The notes under the pieces were generated by a model. It saw only the letters and a list, made by a program, of their open reading frames with translations. It had not been told where the DNA came from and did no database searches. A program made the translations under genes and the position numbers. From NCBI GenBank assembly GCA_963668495.1, contig OY764545.1, positions 124,001 through 188,000 on the forward strand: DNA of 64,000 nt. Reading direction: 5' to 3'. The DNA is from Oleispirillum sp963668495 (GTDB lineage: Bacteria; Pseudomonadota; Alphaproteobacteria; Rhodospirillales; Rhodospirillaceae). Positions 8,643-17,174 of this stretch are shown here, piece after piece. The stretch's first letter is position 1; each line of letters begins with the position of its first letter.

Positions 8643-10073
8643 ATGGAACTCCTCGAAAGCTTTTTCGGACTGATCGGTGACTTGACCTGGGGGTGGGCAT
8701 TGATCCCGATACTTGTTGTATTGGGTATCTTCACAACTGCCATGACTGGATTTGTCCAGTTTCGTTTTTTCCGTCGCATGTTTGATGTCCTATCCAACAA
8801 GAACCAAGCTGCGGACCCCAATGCAATTTCAGCCCGTGAAGCCCTTCTGCTATCCGTTGGCGGACGTGTAGGCGGCGGCAATATCGCAGGCGTCGCGGTT
8901 GCAATCACCCTTGGCGGCCCCGGCGCCGTTTTCTGGATGTGGGCCGTCGCCCTTATGGGAATGGCAACCAGCCTTGTTGAATGCACCCTTGCCCAATTGT
9001 TCAAACGCCGTCAGGAAAACGGTATGTATCGCGGCGGTCCGGCACGGGCGATTATTCACGGACTCGGCTCACAATATCGGTGGTTGGCTGTACTGTACTG
9101 TGTCTGCCTTATGGCCTCATTTGCGATTGGCTTTAACGCGTTCCAAGGCAACACCGTCGCTGGTGCGGCTCAAGACAGCCTTGGCATTGACCGTATGTAT
9201 ACGGGCATCCTTCTGACTGGCATCGCTGGCTTTATCGTGTTTGGTGGTATCCGCCGTATTGCCCGCGTATCTGACGTGGTCGTTCCCATCATGGCAATCT
9301 GCTATATCGCCATGGCTCTGGCGATCATTCTGCTCAACATCACTGATGTTCCTGCTGTCCTGACGATGATTGTTAAAAATGCCTTTGGTATTGAGGAAGC
9401 TGTTGGTGGCGGCATGGGGGCTGCAATTGCCCAAGGTATGCGCCGCGGGCTGTTCTCCAACGAAGCCGGCCTTGGTTCTGCGCCGAACGTTGCGGCAACC
9501 GCAGAAGTCCATCACCCGGTCAGCCAAGGCATTACTCAGTCTTTCTCTGTCTTTATCGACACCATGCTGATCTGTACCTGCACGGCCATGGTCATCCTGC
9601 TGGGTGATGTTTATGTACCGGGGCAAGCCGATGTTGATGGTGTCGTCCTGACACAGCAATCGCTGGTATCCCACTTTGGTGAATGGACCCAATACTTCCT
9701 CACCCTGATGATCTTCCTGTTCTCGTTCTCAACCATTATCTACAACTACTATTTGGGTGAGAACGCACTGACCTTCATCACGAAGAATAAACAGGCAGTG
9801 ACCGTCCTGCGTGTTGCAGTCATGGGCATGGTGTTCCTTGGGGCGACGGCACCGGCTGCGACCAGCGTTTTCTTCTTCTCTGACCCAATGATGGGCATTT
9901 TGGCTGTGGTGAACCTTGTCACCATCATGATGCTGTTGCCGACGGCCTTGCGCGTCCTTAACGATTACATTGCGCAGCTTAAGTCAGGGGTGGAACACCC
10001 ACGCTTTGATGCCAATGCATTCCCAGATCTGGATTTGGATCACTCCGCATGGACCGGAAAACAGGGCGATTAA
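8643..10073 (+). CDS. Sodium:alanine/glycine symporter (AGCS family)
   Basis: 476 residues with about 10-11 membrane spans. Family blocks are clear: VGGRVGGGNIAGVAVAITLGGPG near 76-98, FKRRQENGMYRGGPARA, and MRRGLFSNEAGLGSAPNVAATA, the AGCS signature that shapes the amino acid and Na+ sites. It imports small neutral amino acids (alanine, glycine or serine) with Na+ across the inner membrane. GGAAC lies 7 bases before the start. The gene is monocistronic, with a strong terminator 25 bases after the stop. A NhaD antiporter gene follows on the same strand but has its own leader. Confidence 0.95.
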   Translation: MELLESFFGLIGDLTWGWALIPILVVLGIFTTAMTGFVQFRFFRRMFDVLSNKNQAADPNAISAREALLLSVGGRVGGGNIAGVAVAITLGGPGAVFWMWAVALMGMATSLVECTLAQLFKRRQENGMYRGGPARAIIHGLGSQYRWLAVLYCVCLMASFAIGFNAFQGNTVAGAAQDSLGIDRMYTGILLTGIAGFIVFGGIRRIARVSDVVVPIMAICYIAMALAIILLNITDVPAVLTMIVKNAFGIEEAVGGGMGAAIAQGMRRGLFSNEAGLGSAPNVAATAEVHHPVSQGITQSFSVFIDTMLICTCTAMVILLGDVYVPGQADVDGVVLTQQSLVSHFGEWTQYFLTLMIFLFSFSTIIYNYYLGENALTFITKNKQAVTVLRVAVMGMVFLGATAPAATSVFFFSDPMMGILAVVNLVTIMMLLPTALRVLNDYIAQLKSGVEHPRFDANAFPDLDLDHSAWTGKQGD

Positions 10074-10097
10074 CCCTCCACATCTGAACTCATCGAC

Positions 10098-10132
10098 ACA
10101 AAGGGCGCTCCTAACCGAGCGCCCTTTGTTAT
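10098..10132 (+). terminator. Terminator of the AGCS symporter gene
   Basis: A 13-bp perfect stem ACAAAGGGCGCTC (10098-10110) with GAGCGCCCTTTGT (10117-10129), 6-base loop, then TTATG. Strong stem, short T-run. Confidence 0.8.
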
Positions 10133-10546
10133 GACCTTAGCCTATAACTCCGGCCGATTCTCAGTTTAGCCAACCGTTTCGGAATACTTATATTCATGCC
10201 GTGTATTTATTATGATCCGAACCACATAATCACTCACTCATGCCATCCCACCCGGGAATCATCCCCACCCCTTAGGCAAGCAGGCTAAAAAAATCCTGTA
10301 ATTTCAGCTTTGCACCACAAAAGCCGAACACTTCAAAAGCGCATTTTCTGCCTCATACACCAAAGAAAGAGGCGCAAGTTCTGCGAAAAATCGACAGCCG
10401 AAACGCAAAATAAATTGCGAATTTTGTTCACGAAACATTATAAACACTGCTTGGCAACCAAGGAGGTGGGGGCCTTCTGCCTTAAATTGGCTCTTTTACC
10501 GTTCTGTCATTCACCGAATACCAAGGGGAATGCATTGGGGAATCTT
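10133..10546. other. Long untranslated region before nhaD
   Basis: About 410 bases without a supportable gene. An SD-like AAGGAGGTG (10459-10467) has its GTG in frame with nhaD, but the spacing is too short for initiation. The length suggests a regulated leader for an ion antiporter gene; I could not recognise a known Na+ or pH-responsive RNA by eye. Confidence 0.4.
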
Positions 10547-11971
10547 ATGCGTGTTTTCTTGTCATTAATTCTGTTCATGTTTGCGGTTCTGATCGCCCCG
10601 GATTTTGCCTTTGCGTCAGAAGCAAACAGCCAGACTCTGTTGAATCTCACGGAACATTGGGTAGGTATTGTCGCCGTTATCCTGTTCGTGGTTGCCTACG
10701 CTTTCGTTATGGCTGAAGAATCCACCCACATGCGCAAGTCCAAACCCGTTGTTCTTGCAGCAGGTTTGATCTGGATGATGATCGGCTACCAATATGCTAC
10801 CCATGACCTTGGGGCAGTAGCCGAAGCCGCCGTTCGCCATAACATTCTGGAATTTGCCGAACTGTTTTTATTCCTATTGGCTGCCATGACGTACATTAAC
10901 GCCATGGAAGAACGCCGGGTATTTGATGCGTTGCGCTCCTACCTCATTCGCAAACAATACAGCTTCCGGCAGCTGTTTTGGATCACCGGCATCCTGTCCT
11001 TTATGATTTCACCCATTGCAGACAACCTGACCACAGCCCTGCTTATGTGCGCAGTGGTGATGGCGGTCGGCGTCAGCGCACCAAAGTTCATTGGCCTCGG
11101 CTGTATCAATATTGTGATTGCAGCCAACGCCGGGGGCGCATTCAGCCCATTTGGCGACATCACGACCCTAATGGTCTGGCAAAAAGGCGTGATTTCATTC
11201 CACGAGTTCTTTGACCTGTTTATCCCATCACTGGTCAATTATCTGATCCCGGCGGCAATCATGCATTTTGCCATTCCGGTTGGACGCCCGACGACGGGTG
11301 GCGAACATGTAGAGATGAAATACGGCGCGCACGTGGTTATTCTGATCTTCATTGCGACCATTGCCACCGCCGTGTGTTTCCATAACTTCCTGCATTTGCC
11401 GCCGGTTATGGGCATGATGACTGGCCTTGGCTTCCTGAAAATGTACGGCTACTACCTAAAAACCAGCAAAAAATCCAATGGTCATGTCCCGATTAAACCC
11501 GGCGACACCACCAATGAAGCCTTTGATGTGTTTGCCAAAGTTGCCCGTGCCGAATGGGATACCCTGCTATTTTTCTATGGCGTCGTACTGTGCGTCGGTG
11601 GGCTTGGCTTTATTGGTTATCTCAGCATCCTGTCTGAAGGCATGTACATCCACCTTGGCCCGACCATTGCCAACACCCTTGTTGGCATCCTATCCGCCAT
11701 TGTTGACAACATTCCGGTGATGTTTGCTGTCCTGACAATGAACCCGGAAATGTCTCATGGACAATGGCTGCTGGTTACACTGACCGCAGGGGTCGGCGGC
11801 AGCCTGCTTTCCATCGGTTCTGCGGCTGGTGTTGCGCTGATGGGGCAAGCCCGCGGTTACTATACATTCTTTGGTCACCTGAAATGGGCTCCGGTCATTG
11901 CCCTTGGCTATGCGGCAAGCATCATGGTGCACTTCTGGATTAACGCTTCAGAATTCCAGATCTTTAATTAA
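10547..11971 (+). CDS. nhaD: NhaD-type Na+/H+ antiporter
   Basis: 474 residues from ATG 10547, with GGGGAA 8 bases before. This start gives a clean signal-like N-terminus (VFLSLILFMFAVLIAP), whereas the open frame upstream is polar and unlike the family. About 12 spans follow. Family stretches are SPIADNLTTALLMCAVVMAVG, NIVIAANAGGAFSPFGDITTLMVWQ and SAIVDNIPVMFAVLTMNP, with the Asp residues in the DNLTT and DNIPVM motifs that resemble the Na+ sites of NhaD/IT-superfamily carriers. It expels Na+ (or Li+) in exchange for H+, mainly at alkaline pH. The terminator follows directly. Confidence 0.93.
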   Translation: MRVFLSLILFMFAVLIAPDFAFASEANSQTLLNLTEHWVGIVAVILFVVAYAFVMAEESTHMRKSKPVVLAAGLIWMMIGYQYATHDLGAVAEAAVRHNILEFAELFLFLLAAMTYINAMEERRVFDALRSYLIRKQYSFRQLFWITGILSFMISPIADNLTTALLMCAVVMAVGVSAPKFIGLGCINIVIAANAGGAFSPFGDITTLMVWQKGVISFHEFFDLFIPSLVNYLIPAAIMHFAIPVGRPTTGGEHVEMKYGAHVVILIFIATIATAVCFHNFLHLPPVMGMMTGLGFLKMYGYYLKTSKKSNGHVPIKPGDTTNEAFDVFAKVARAEWDTLLFFYGVVLCVGGLGFIGYLSILSEGMYIHLGPTIANTLVGILSAIVDNIPVMFAVLTMNPEMSHGQWLLVTLTAGVGGSLLSIGSAAGVALMGQARGYYTFFGHLKWAPVIALGYAASIMVHFWINASEFQIFN

Positions 11972-12000
11972 AGGCTGGCTCCAACCGCCCAACTCTTCCC

Positions 12001-12031
12001 CAAGGACGCCGATTGGCGTCCTTGTTGGTTT
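12001..12031 (+). terminator. Terminator of nhaD
   Basis: A 10-bp perfect stem CAAGGACGCC (12001-12010) with GGCGTCCTTG (12015-12024), GATT loop, then TTGGTTT. Confidence 0.8.
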
Positions 12032-12127
12032 AAGACCTAGAATTATTTTGCCTTGTACTCTGCAAGAGCCGACCTCGTCCCCTATATTAGGCGAAAGCAT
12101 CCCTCATGTAGTCAAGAATGGAAAAAT

Positions 12128-12628
12128 ATGTCTGGACACCTCCGCAGCACGACTCTTCGCTTCATGGCTGAACCCGCTGACCAAAACTTTGGCGGCAAAG
12201 TTCATGGCGGCGCCGTCATGAAGTGGATCGACTTGGCCGCCTATGCCTGTGGTGCAGGCTGGAGCGGCAAGTACTGCATCACCGCCTATGCCGGTGGCAT
12301 ACGCTTTGTCCAACCAATTCATGTTGGCAGCATTGTGGAAATCAATGCCAAGGTGATTTACACCGGACGCACATCCATGCATATCGGCATCAGCGTCCTT
12401 GCCGGAGACCCAAAAAACCCGGAACGGCACCTGACAACCCACTGCGTTGTCATCATGGTTGCGGTCGATGACAGCGGTCGCCCATCACCTGTGCCTGAAT
12501 GGGTCCCGGAAACAGAGGAAGACATTTATTTACGGGACTCAGCGATGCGACTGATGGATATGCGCAAACAGATCGGTGAGGAAATGCAGGCCCATGTTCG
12601 TGGCTATCTGCCCAAGGATAAACGATAA
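12128..12628 (+). CDS. Acyl-CoA thioesterase (hotdog fold)
   Basis: 166 residues from ATG 12128. The hotdog core is plain: NFGGKVHGGAVMKWIDLAAYA (residues about 20-40, with the Asp of the helix), then ITAYAGGIRFVQPIHVGSIVEINAKVIYTGRTSMHIGI. This is the acyl-CoA hydrolase layout of YciA and cytosolic thioesterases, which cut acyl-CoA to free acid and CoA. The frame is open for 25 codons upstream from a TTG at 12053, but that part is not family-like and GGA precedes the ATG. Single gene with its own terminator; the chain length preferred cannot be read from the sequence. Confidence 0.88.
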   Translation: MSGHLRSTTLRFMAEPADQNFGGKVHGGAVMKWIDLAAYACGAGWSGKYCITAYAGGIRFVQPIHVGSIVEINAKVIYTGRTSMHIGISVLAGDPKNPERHLTTHCVVIMVAVDDSGRPSPVPEWVPETEEDIYLRDSAMRLMDMRKQIGEEMQAHVRGYLPKDKR

Positions 12629-12655
12629 AATTTATCCTTAAACTTTAAGTACTTG

Positions 12656-12690
12656 AACGCAGCTCTGCCCTAGGCAAGGCTGCGTTTTAT
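12656..12690 (+). terminator. Terminator of the thioesterase gene
   Basis: Stem AACGCAGC (12656-12663) with GCTGCGTT (12679-12686), an inner TGCC/GGCA pair, then TTATTT. A second, AT-rich stem AAGGATAAA/TTTATCCTT (12614-12622 with 12631-12639) overlaps the stop codon just before it. Confidence 0.8.
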
Positions 12691-12910
12691 TTGCGAATGG
12701 CCATACAGCTAATATTTTATACACGAAGAAATTCATCGCCCATTCGTTAATTCTAAAATAGTGGTTATATGACCATTCCATAATAAAAACCCACAGCGAA
12801 CAAAGAAACTGTGATATTTCAACTATAGAAGACAAAAACTGGTTGAAAAATAATCGCCTTAATAAATAATATTCCTAATCAACACTTTGTTTGATCGCCA
12901 GAAAAATGCC

Positions 12911-14272
12911 ATGAATAAATCACTAAAAGCATTATTTTTCATACAGATACTGTTATTTCAGCTCTGCCTGACCTTACCTGTTCAGGCCAAGGATACACCA
13001 CACACCATCGTCCTAACCAATTCCGACGTCTGGCATCCCTTCTCGTACATTGATCCTGACGGCGAACCCAGAGGACTGCTGATTGATTTCTGGAAGGAGT
13101 TTGCAGAACGCAACCATACCAAGGTTGAATTCAGGCTAACGGGCTGGAGCGCTTCCCTCAAAATGGTGAAAGACAGCCAGTCCATCGTTCATGCGGGACT
13201 TTTTAAATCTGACGAGCGCGCGGAATATCTTGAGTTTTCTCACCCATTGAAGCTGGAGGTTGACTCCCGCCTCATTATTTCCAAGGCATTGGGCAAAAAA
13301 AGCCTGAAAGAAATGGGGTCAACTCGCGTTGCCGTCGTCAAACATAGCTACTCAGATGCTTATCTGCGCAAACACTATCCTGAGTTAGTCCTCCGCCCCT
13401 ACTCCAATGGTAGCGACATGATGGAGGCAGTTTTATCCGGCTATATTTCCGCATTTGTCACCGATTTTCCAGCCGCCATGTACTTCCTTCATCAACATGG
13501 GGCACATGACAAATTCATTGTCGCGGACCTGATCCATCGCAGACCGTTTCATATTGCAGTCCCCAAAGGACAACATGAACTTTTGAAGTTCATTGAAACC
13601 GGCATCGACAAAATCCCGGAGGAAGAATTAGAAAGAATTGTCCGCACATGGATTTATTCAGCCCAATCAGAGCCCGCATGGCTGCACCCCTTGGTGATTA
13701 CGGCGTTCATTTCCCTATTGGCTGGCTTCATCATCCTTTACGTTTTTTTCCTGAAACGTCAGGTCGCCAGAAAAACGGCTGAACTCAAAAAAACATCACA
13801 AACCGACCCCTTGACCGGACTGCAAAATCGCAGACGCATGGAAGAAGTCCTAAATTCAGAGCTCGACAGAAACAATCGCTACGACAGGCCGTTTGTAGTT
13901 ATCCTTTTGGACATTGATCACTTTAAACAAATCAACGACACCTTTGGCCACGCTACGGGGGACGAGGTCCTTGTCAAATTCGCAGAAGTCCTGACCAAGA
14001 CCACCCGCAAGACCGACCATCTATGTCGCTGGGGCGGGGAAGAACTTATGATTATCTGCCCCGAAACCACACAGGAACAAGGCATCGTTCTGGCAGAAAA
14101 AATCCGCGTGGAAATTGAAACGTCGGACTTCGGTGACGTTGGCAGATGCACCGCCAGTTTCGGCCTGACCCAATCCCTTCGCACTGACACCGAAGCTAGT
14201 ATTTTCAACAGGTGCGACCAAGCCATGTATCATTCCAAGGGCAACGGGCGTAATCTGGTTACTGCGTTTTAA
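12911..14272 (+). CDS. Diguanylate cyclase with periplasmic solute-binding sensor domain
   Basis: 453 residues from ATG 12911. Order of parts: signal peptide (about 1-26, cleaved near VQA), a type-3 solute-binding (SBP_bac_3) domain about 30-250, one membrane span about 260-281, a short coiled linker, and a GGDEF domain about 295-450. The active site is GGEEL (375-379), a common working variant, and the product-inhibition I-site RxxD (RKTD, 366-369) stands exactly 5 residues before it. The protein should make c-di-GMP in response to a periplasmic amino-acid-like ligand and be feedback inhibited. No EAL domain. An alginate-lyase gene starts 20 bases downstream. Confidence 0.92.
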   Translation: MNKSLKALFFIQILLFQLCLTLPVQAKDTPHTIVLTNSDVWHPFSYIDPDGEPRGLLIDFWKEFAERNHTKVEFRLTGWSASLKMVKDSQSIVHAGLFKSDERAEYLEFSHPLKLEVDSRLIISKALGKKSLKEMGSTRVAVVKHSYSDAYLRKHYPELVLRPYSNGSDMMEAVLSGYISAFVTDFPAAMYFLHQHGAHDKFIVADLIHRRPFHIAVPKGQHELLKFIETGIDKIPEEELERIVRTWIYSAQSEPAWLHPLVITAFISLLAGFIILYVFFLKRQVARKTAELKKTSQTDPLTGLQNRRRMEEVLNSELDRNNRYDRPFVVILLDIDHFKQINDTFGHATGDEVLVKFAEVLTKTTRKTDHLCRWGGEELMIICPETTQEQGIVLAEKIRVEIETSDFGDVGRCTASFGLTQSLRTDTEASIFNRCDQAMYHSKGNGRNLVTAF

Positions 14273-14292
14273 ACAGCCTCAACCGATTGCCC

Positions 14293-15360
14293 ATGCTCAC
14301 ACTGCCGAGATTACAACCGTTTCTAACATCGCTAGTCATGATATTTTTTGCAGCTTCGTGGCTTGGATACGCCGCAGAAGCCGTGGCGGCGTTGCAGTCC
14401 CCCCTACTCGCCGAGGCAGCCGAAAAACCAGCAAAAGGGTTCCAGTGCGACAAAGGGCCACAGCCCGTTATCGATCTTGATTACTCCAATTTTTACAAAG
14501 ATGGTTCCCAATCTTCTGTGATCGATCCACAAAAGATGAAAGCCTATAGAGCCGATGTCCAAACGGTTCGAGACTACGAAAATTTGATTTCCAAACTCGC
14601 GGACACATACCAACTGCGCGGCAAAGCCCCTACCGTAGCCGATTGCCTACTCTCCACACTTGAACGCTGGGCCGTGGCTGATGCGTTTCTCGGCAAAGCG
14701 AGCAAGCAAGGGGGATACGTACGCAAATGGGCCTTGGCAACCACTGCGGCAGCCTATCAAAAACTTCCTTACCTGCCATCGTCCACGCAACACCAACGGA
14801 TTCAAGACTGGCTCCGTCAATGGGGAAACCTAGTTTTGCTGGACTATTCCACCGATACCACTCGTACCGACAATCATCTGTACTGGGCGGGTTGGGCACT
14901 GGCGGCAACTGCCGTTGCACTTGATGAACCGAAATACCTTGATTGGGCCGTTGAGGTCTATAAACGGGGCGTCGACCAAATTACCGAAGACGGCTTCCTG
15001 CCCGTTGAGCTTAAAAGACGATCAAAGGCCCTGCACTATCATGTTTATGCGCTGGGACCGCTGGTCATGATTGCTGAAACCGCCGCAGCAAATGGAGTGG
15101 ACTTATACAGCTATCGCAATGGGCGACTGCATCAGGCGATCCAAACCACGCTTGTGGGGTGGAACGACCCCAACCTATTTGAAACACGAACAGGTTACTC
15201 ACAAACCTTTGTCGGCGCGCAAAATGCTCGCAAACTGACTTGGCTGGAACCGTATTTGGCCCGTTTCCCCAACCCGGATTATGACGCGCTGATCCGGCAA
15301 GACCGCCCCTTAAATATCCCTCGCCTTGGCGGCAAACTAACAGACATCTTCCAACGCTAA
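14293..15360 (+). CDS. AlgL-like alginate lyase (polysaccharide lyase family 5)
   Basis: 355 residues from ATG 14293 with a signal peptide (hydrophobic SLVMIFFAASWLGYAAEA). The (alpha/alpha) helical lyase signature matches poly(beta-D-mannuronate) lyase: CLLSTLERWA, then T-R-T-D-N-H-L-Y-W-A-G-W with the catalytic Asn-His (about 194-195), and ELKRRSKALHYHVYALGPL carrying the Arg and Tyr of the active site (about 242-249). It cleaves mannuronate-rich alginate or a similar polymer in the periplasm by beta-elimination. No alg biosynthesis genes are in the window. It follows the diguanylate cyclase by 20 bases, so both are probably one transcript. The polymer substrate is an inference. Confidence 0.85.
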   Translation: MLTLPRLQPFLTSLVMIFFAASWLGYAAEAVAALQSPLLAEAAEKPAKGFQCDKGPQPVIDLDYSNFYKDGSQSSVIDPQKMKAYRADVQTVRDYENLISKLADTYQLRGKAPTVADCLLSTLERWAVADAFLGKASKQGGYVRKWALATTAAAYQKLPYLPSSTQHQRIQDWLRQWGNLVLLDYSTDTTRTDNHLYWAGWALAATAVALDEPKYLDWAVEVYKRGVDQITEDGFLPVELKRRSKALHYHVYALGPLVMIAETAAANGVDLYSYRNGRLHQAIQTTLVGWNDPNLFETRTGYSQTFVGAQNARKLTWLEPYLARFPNPDYDALIRQDRPLNIPRLGGKLTDIFQR

Positions 15361-15439
15361 ACAAACACAAAAAAAGCGTTTACCGGATGCAGGCAGGTTT
15401 CCACCAATAGGCCGTCGAAACCTTATAGAGGTCGATGGC

Positions 15440-16147
15440 TCATAAGCCGTTCGAACTGAAATCCCGTTTTTCATAGACAGTCGAAATTTCGTTTCCATCC
15501 CAGACATAGCAAAGATGCCGCTCTTGTCGTCCGTTTGACAGCACAGGCGGACGAAATACTGCGACACACTCGCCTCCGGCATGGCGAACGCTGTCATATG
15601 CTATCCCGTTGGCGTCTTGATTTCGCAAAGACTTGGCAAGCGCTTGACTGGCAGAATAATCATCCGCAGCATACACATCCAGATAAGCATCTTGCTGACC
15701 ACGCAGATCATGCATCTGTCCATCCAGATCAACGGCATACACACGCATATCCAATTCCATGCGCTTTTCATTTGTTGCCCGCATGAAACGTTCGCGGTGG
15801 TGCTTTGTCTCAGCAACTGCCGTTTCGATGTCTTTCGCAGCATAGTACACGCCAAAACTGCCATCTGTAAAACGACTGCCTTCGGGGTTTAAGTGAGTAA
15901 AAGCCGCCATAATGACGCTGGAACCGGGCCCGCTCACACGATCTCCTTCTGGGACAAGAGAAATCTCACCAACCTCATCACGAAGTCGGGGGTTCGTCAT
16001 AGCCTCGATTTCAAAAATTGCTTCCAGATCATCAGGGTCGGCAATACGTTCAAATAATTGAATGGGTGGGAAACGGCTCGGAATGATGCGCCAGCACGGT
16101 TTCCACTTCACGTCCGATAGCTCAATTTCAGAGACAGGGCGTGTCAT
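15440..16147 (-). CDS. RES-domain toxin of a type II toxin-antitoxin pair
   Basis: 235 residues. The RES family takes its name from Arg, Glu and Ser, seen here as W-R-I-I-P-S-R-F (about 19-26), GVYYAAKDIETAVAET (about 100-115) and IAYDSVRHAGGECVAVFRPP (about 185-205). Known members either degrade NAD+ or ADP-ribosylate targets such as phosphoribosylpyrophosphate synthetase, stopping growth. The start codon overlaps the stop of the upstream antitoxin gene by 4 bases, the classic antitoxin-first order with coupled translation. All three RES blocks look intact, so the toxin is likely active. Which of the two chemistries applies is not visible. Confidence 0.9.
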   Translation of the reverse strand: MTRPVSEIELSDVKWKPCWRIIPSRFPPIQLFERIADPDDLEAIFEIEAMTNPRLRDEVGEISLVPEGDRVSGPGSSVIMAAFTHLNPEGSRFTDGSFGVYYAAKDIETAVAETKHHRERFMRATNEKRMELDMRVYAVDLDGQMHDLRGQQDAYLDVYAADDYSASQALAKSLRNQDANGIAYDSVRHAGGECVAVFRPPVLSNGRQERHLCYVWDGNEISTVYEKRDFSSNGL

Positions 16148-16551
16148 GACCAGCCTCCACGTTGCGCATCCAGATATTGCCGCACTACAAACAGGTCAGA
16201 GACTTTCCCCGACAGCATACGACTCAAAGCAGATTGCCCGCCAAACAATGGGGCAGCATTCGCACGACGCACCCAAGTGTCCGCAGCCTCTTCATCCGGC
16301 AAAAGCATTTGTAGGGCTTTGAAAATGCCAAGGAGATAGGAAATTCGCTCTACCGTATCTATGGGCAAATTTACCGACTGGTCTTTCTTCCATTTAAAAT
16401 AGGTCGAACGTGAAGCCACTCCCAGCAATCTCATCTGCTCATCAGTGCTGAGTTTCCATAAGTCTGCCAGCCGGAAGAAAGCTCGCAGGCCTGCACTACA
16501 TGTCTTAATGCGATCTGATTTACTTTTTCCCGTGTGTTTAGCAACAACCAT
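16144..16551 (-). CDS. Xre/MbcA/ParS-type antitoxin (DUF2384)
   Basis: 135 residues from ATG 16551, chosen for the strong GGGAGG site 5-6 bases before it; an in-frame start 18 bases upstream lacks one. The N-terminal half is an Xre-like helix-turn-helix (LWKLSTDEQMRLLGVASRSTYFKWKKD), and the C-terminal half is the DUF2384 toxin-binding region (VERISYLLGIFKALQMLLPDEEAADTWVRRANAAPLFGG). It should bind and block the RES toxin and repress its own promoter. First gene of the pair, with a readable promoter and an inverted repeat just upstream. Confidence 0.9.
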   Translation of the reverse strand: MVVAKHTGKSKSDRIKTCSAGLRAFFRLADLWKLSTDEQMRLLGVASRSTYFKWKKDQSVNLPIDTVERISYLLGIFKALQMLLPDEEAADTWVRRANAAPLFGGQSALSRMLSGKVSDLFVVRQYLDAQRGGWS

Positions 16552-16567
16552 ATGAACCTCCCGAACC

Positions 16568-16587
16568 AAGGTCTAAATTAAGACTTT
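16568..16587 (-). promoter_or_regulatory. Candidate operator of the Xre/RES operon
   Basis: Imperfect inverted repeat AAGGTCT-AAATTA-AGACTTT (7-base arms, one mismatch) located at the expected transcription start, just before the ribosome site. Placement fits autorepression by the Xre antitoxin. Confidence 0.5.
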
Positions 16588-16593
16588 ATGTCA

Positions 16594-16622
16594 AATATAG
16601 CCCTAAAATAGACACTCAACAA
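16594..16622 (-). promoter_or_regulatory. Promoter of the Xre/RES operon
   Basis: Minus strand TTGTTG (16622-16617), 17-base spacer, TATATT (16599-16594). Predicted start near 16587, about 36 bases upstream of the antitoxin ATG. Confidence 0.55.
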
Positions 16623-16758
16623 GACCAAAGCCATCCAAAAATAGATAGATAGCTATGGATAGCCTATATATAGACTGAACATATGAGGCGAGCATCCTTA
16701 CACCTCAACACGCAAGCATGGTATATTGAACACTTCTATCGACCCGGACCAGATAACC

Positions 16759-17169
16759 ATGCAGATCAACGAATACATCGAAATTGCCAAGCGCGTCCGC
16801 AGAGCAATAGAGAGCAGCGACAGGACGAATAATCCCTGCCTCATGGCTTTCCCCAAAGGGGCATGCGGCGAAGCATCCGACCTCCTTGCCCGGCTCCTCA
16901 ATGAGAAATTCGATCAACATGCCCTTTATGTCCTTGGACACAAAGGGGATCAATCACATGCGTGGGTCGAAAACGAAGGTATCATTATCGACATCACCAC
17001 AGACCAGTTTGGAGAACCGCCGATCATCGTCGAAACCGACAGCCTGTGGCATGCACAATGGGCAATATCGAATAAACACGCCCCCAACATACCCAGCTCA
17101 AGCAACCATTGCCCTGGCTACCCAGAGAAGGCATGGGACGCAATCATGTATGAATTTTCAGAAAGCTGA
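16759..17169 (+). CDS. Unknown small protein with a Cys-His-Asp protease-like core
   Basis: 136 residues from ATG 16759; a TTG at 16726 would add 11 residues, and neither has a clear ribosome site. Using the ATG numbering, three spaced motifs are visible: F-P-K-G-A-C-G-E-A-S with Cys36 at a helix start, S-H-A-W-V-E with His67, and I-I-D-I-T-T-D-Q-F with Asp78. This C-H-D order is that of transglutaminase-like and papain-like peptidase folds. No signal peptide or membrane span. I do not recognise the family, and no enzymatic role is shown. The next gene starts 5 bases after its stop, so the two are a unit. Confidence 0.6.
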   Translation: MQINEYIEIAKRVRRAIESSDRTNNPCLMAFPKGACGEASDLLARLLNEKFDQHALYVLGHKGDQSHAWVENEGIIIDITTDQFGEPPIIVETDSLWHAQWAISNKHAPNIPSSSNHCPGYPEKAWDAIMYEFSES

Positions 17170-17174
17170 GCAAG

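Noticed and set aside
10133..10546. Possible Na+ or pH-sensing riboswitch before nhaD, and a start at GTG 10466
   Set aside because: I could not recognise a known motif, and the AGGAG touches the GTG so initiation there is unlikely.
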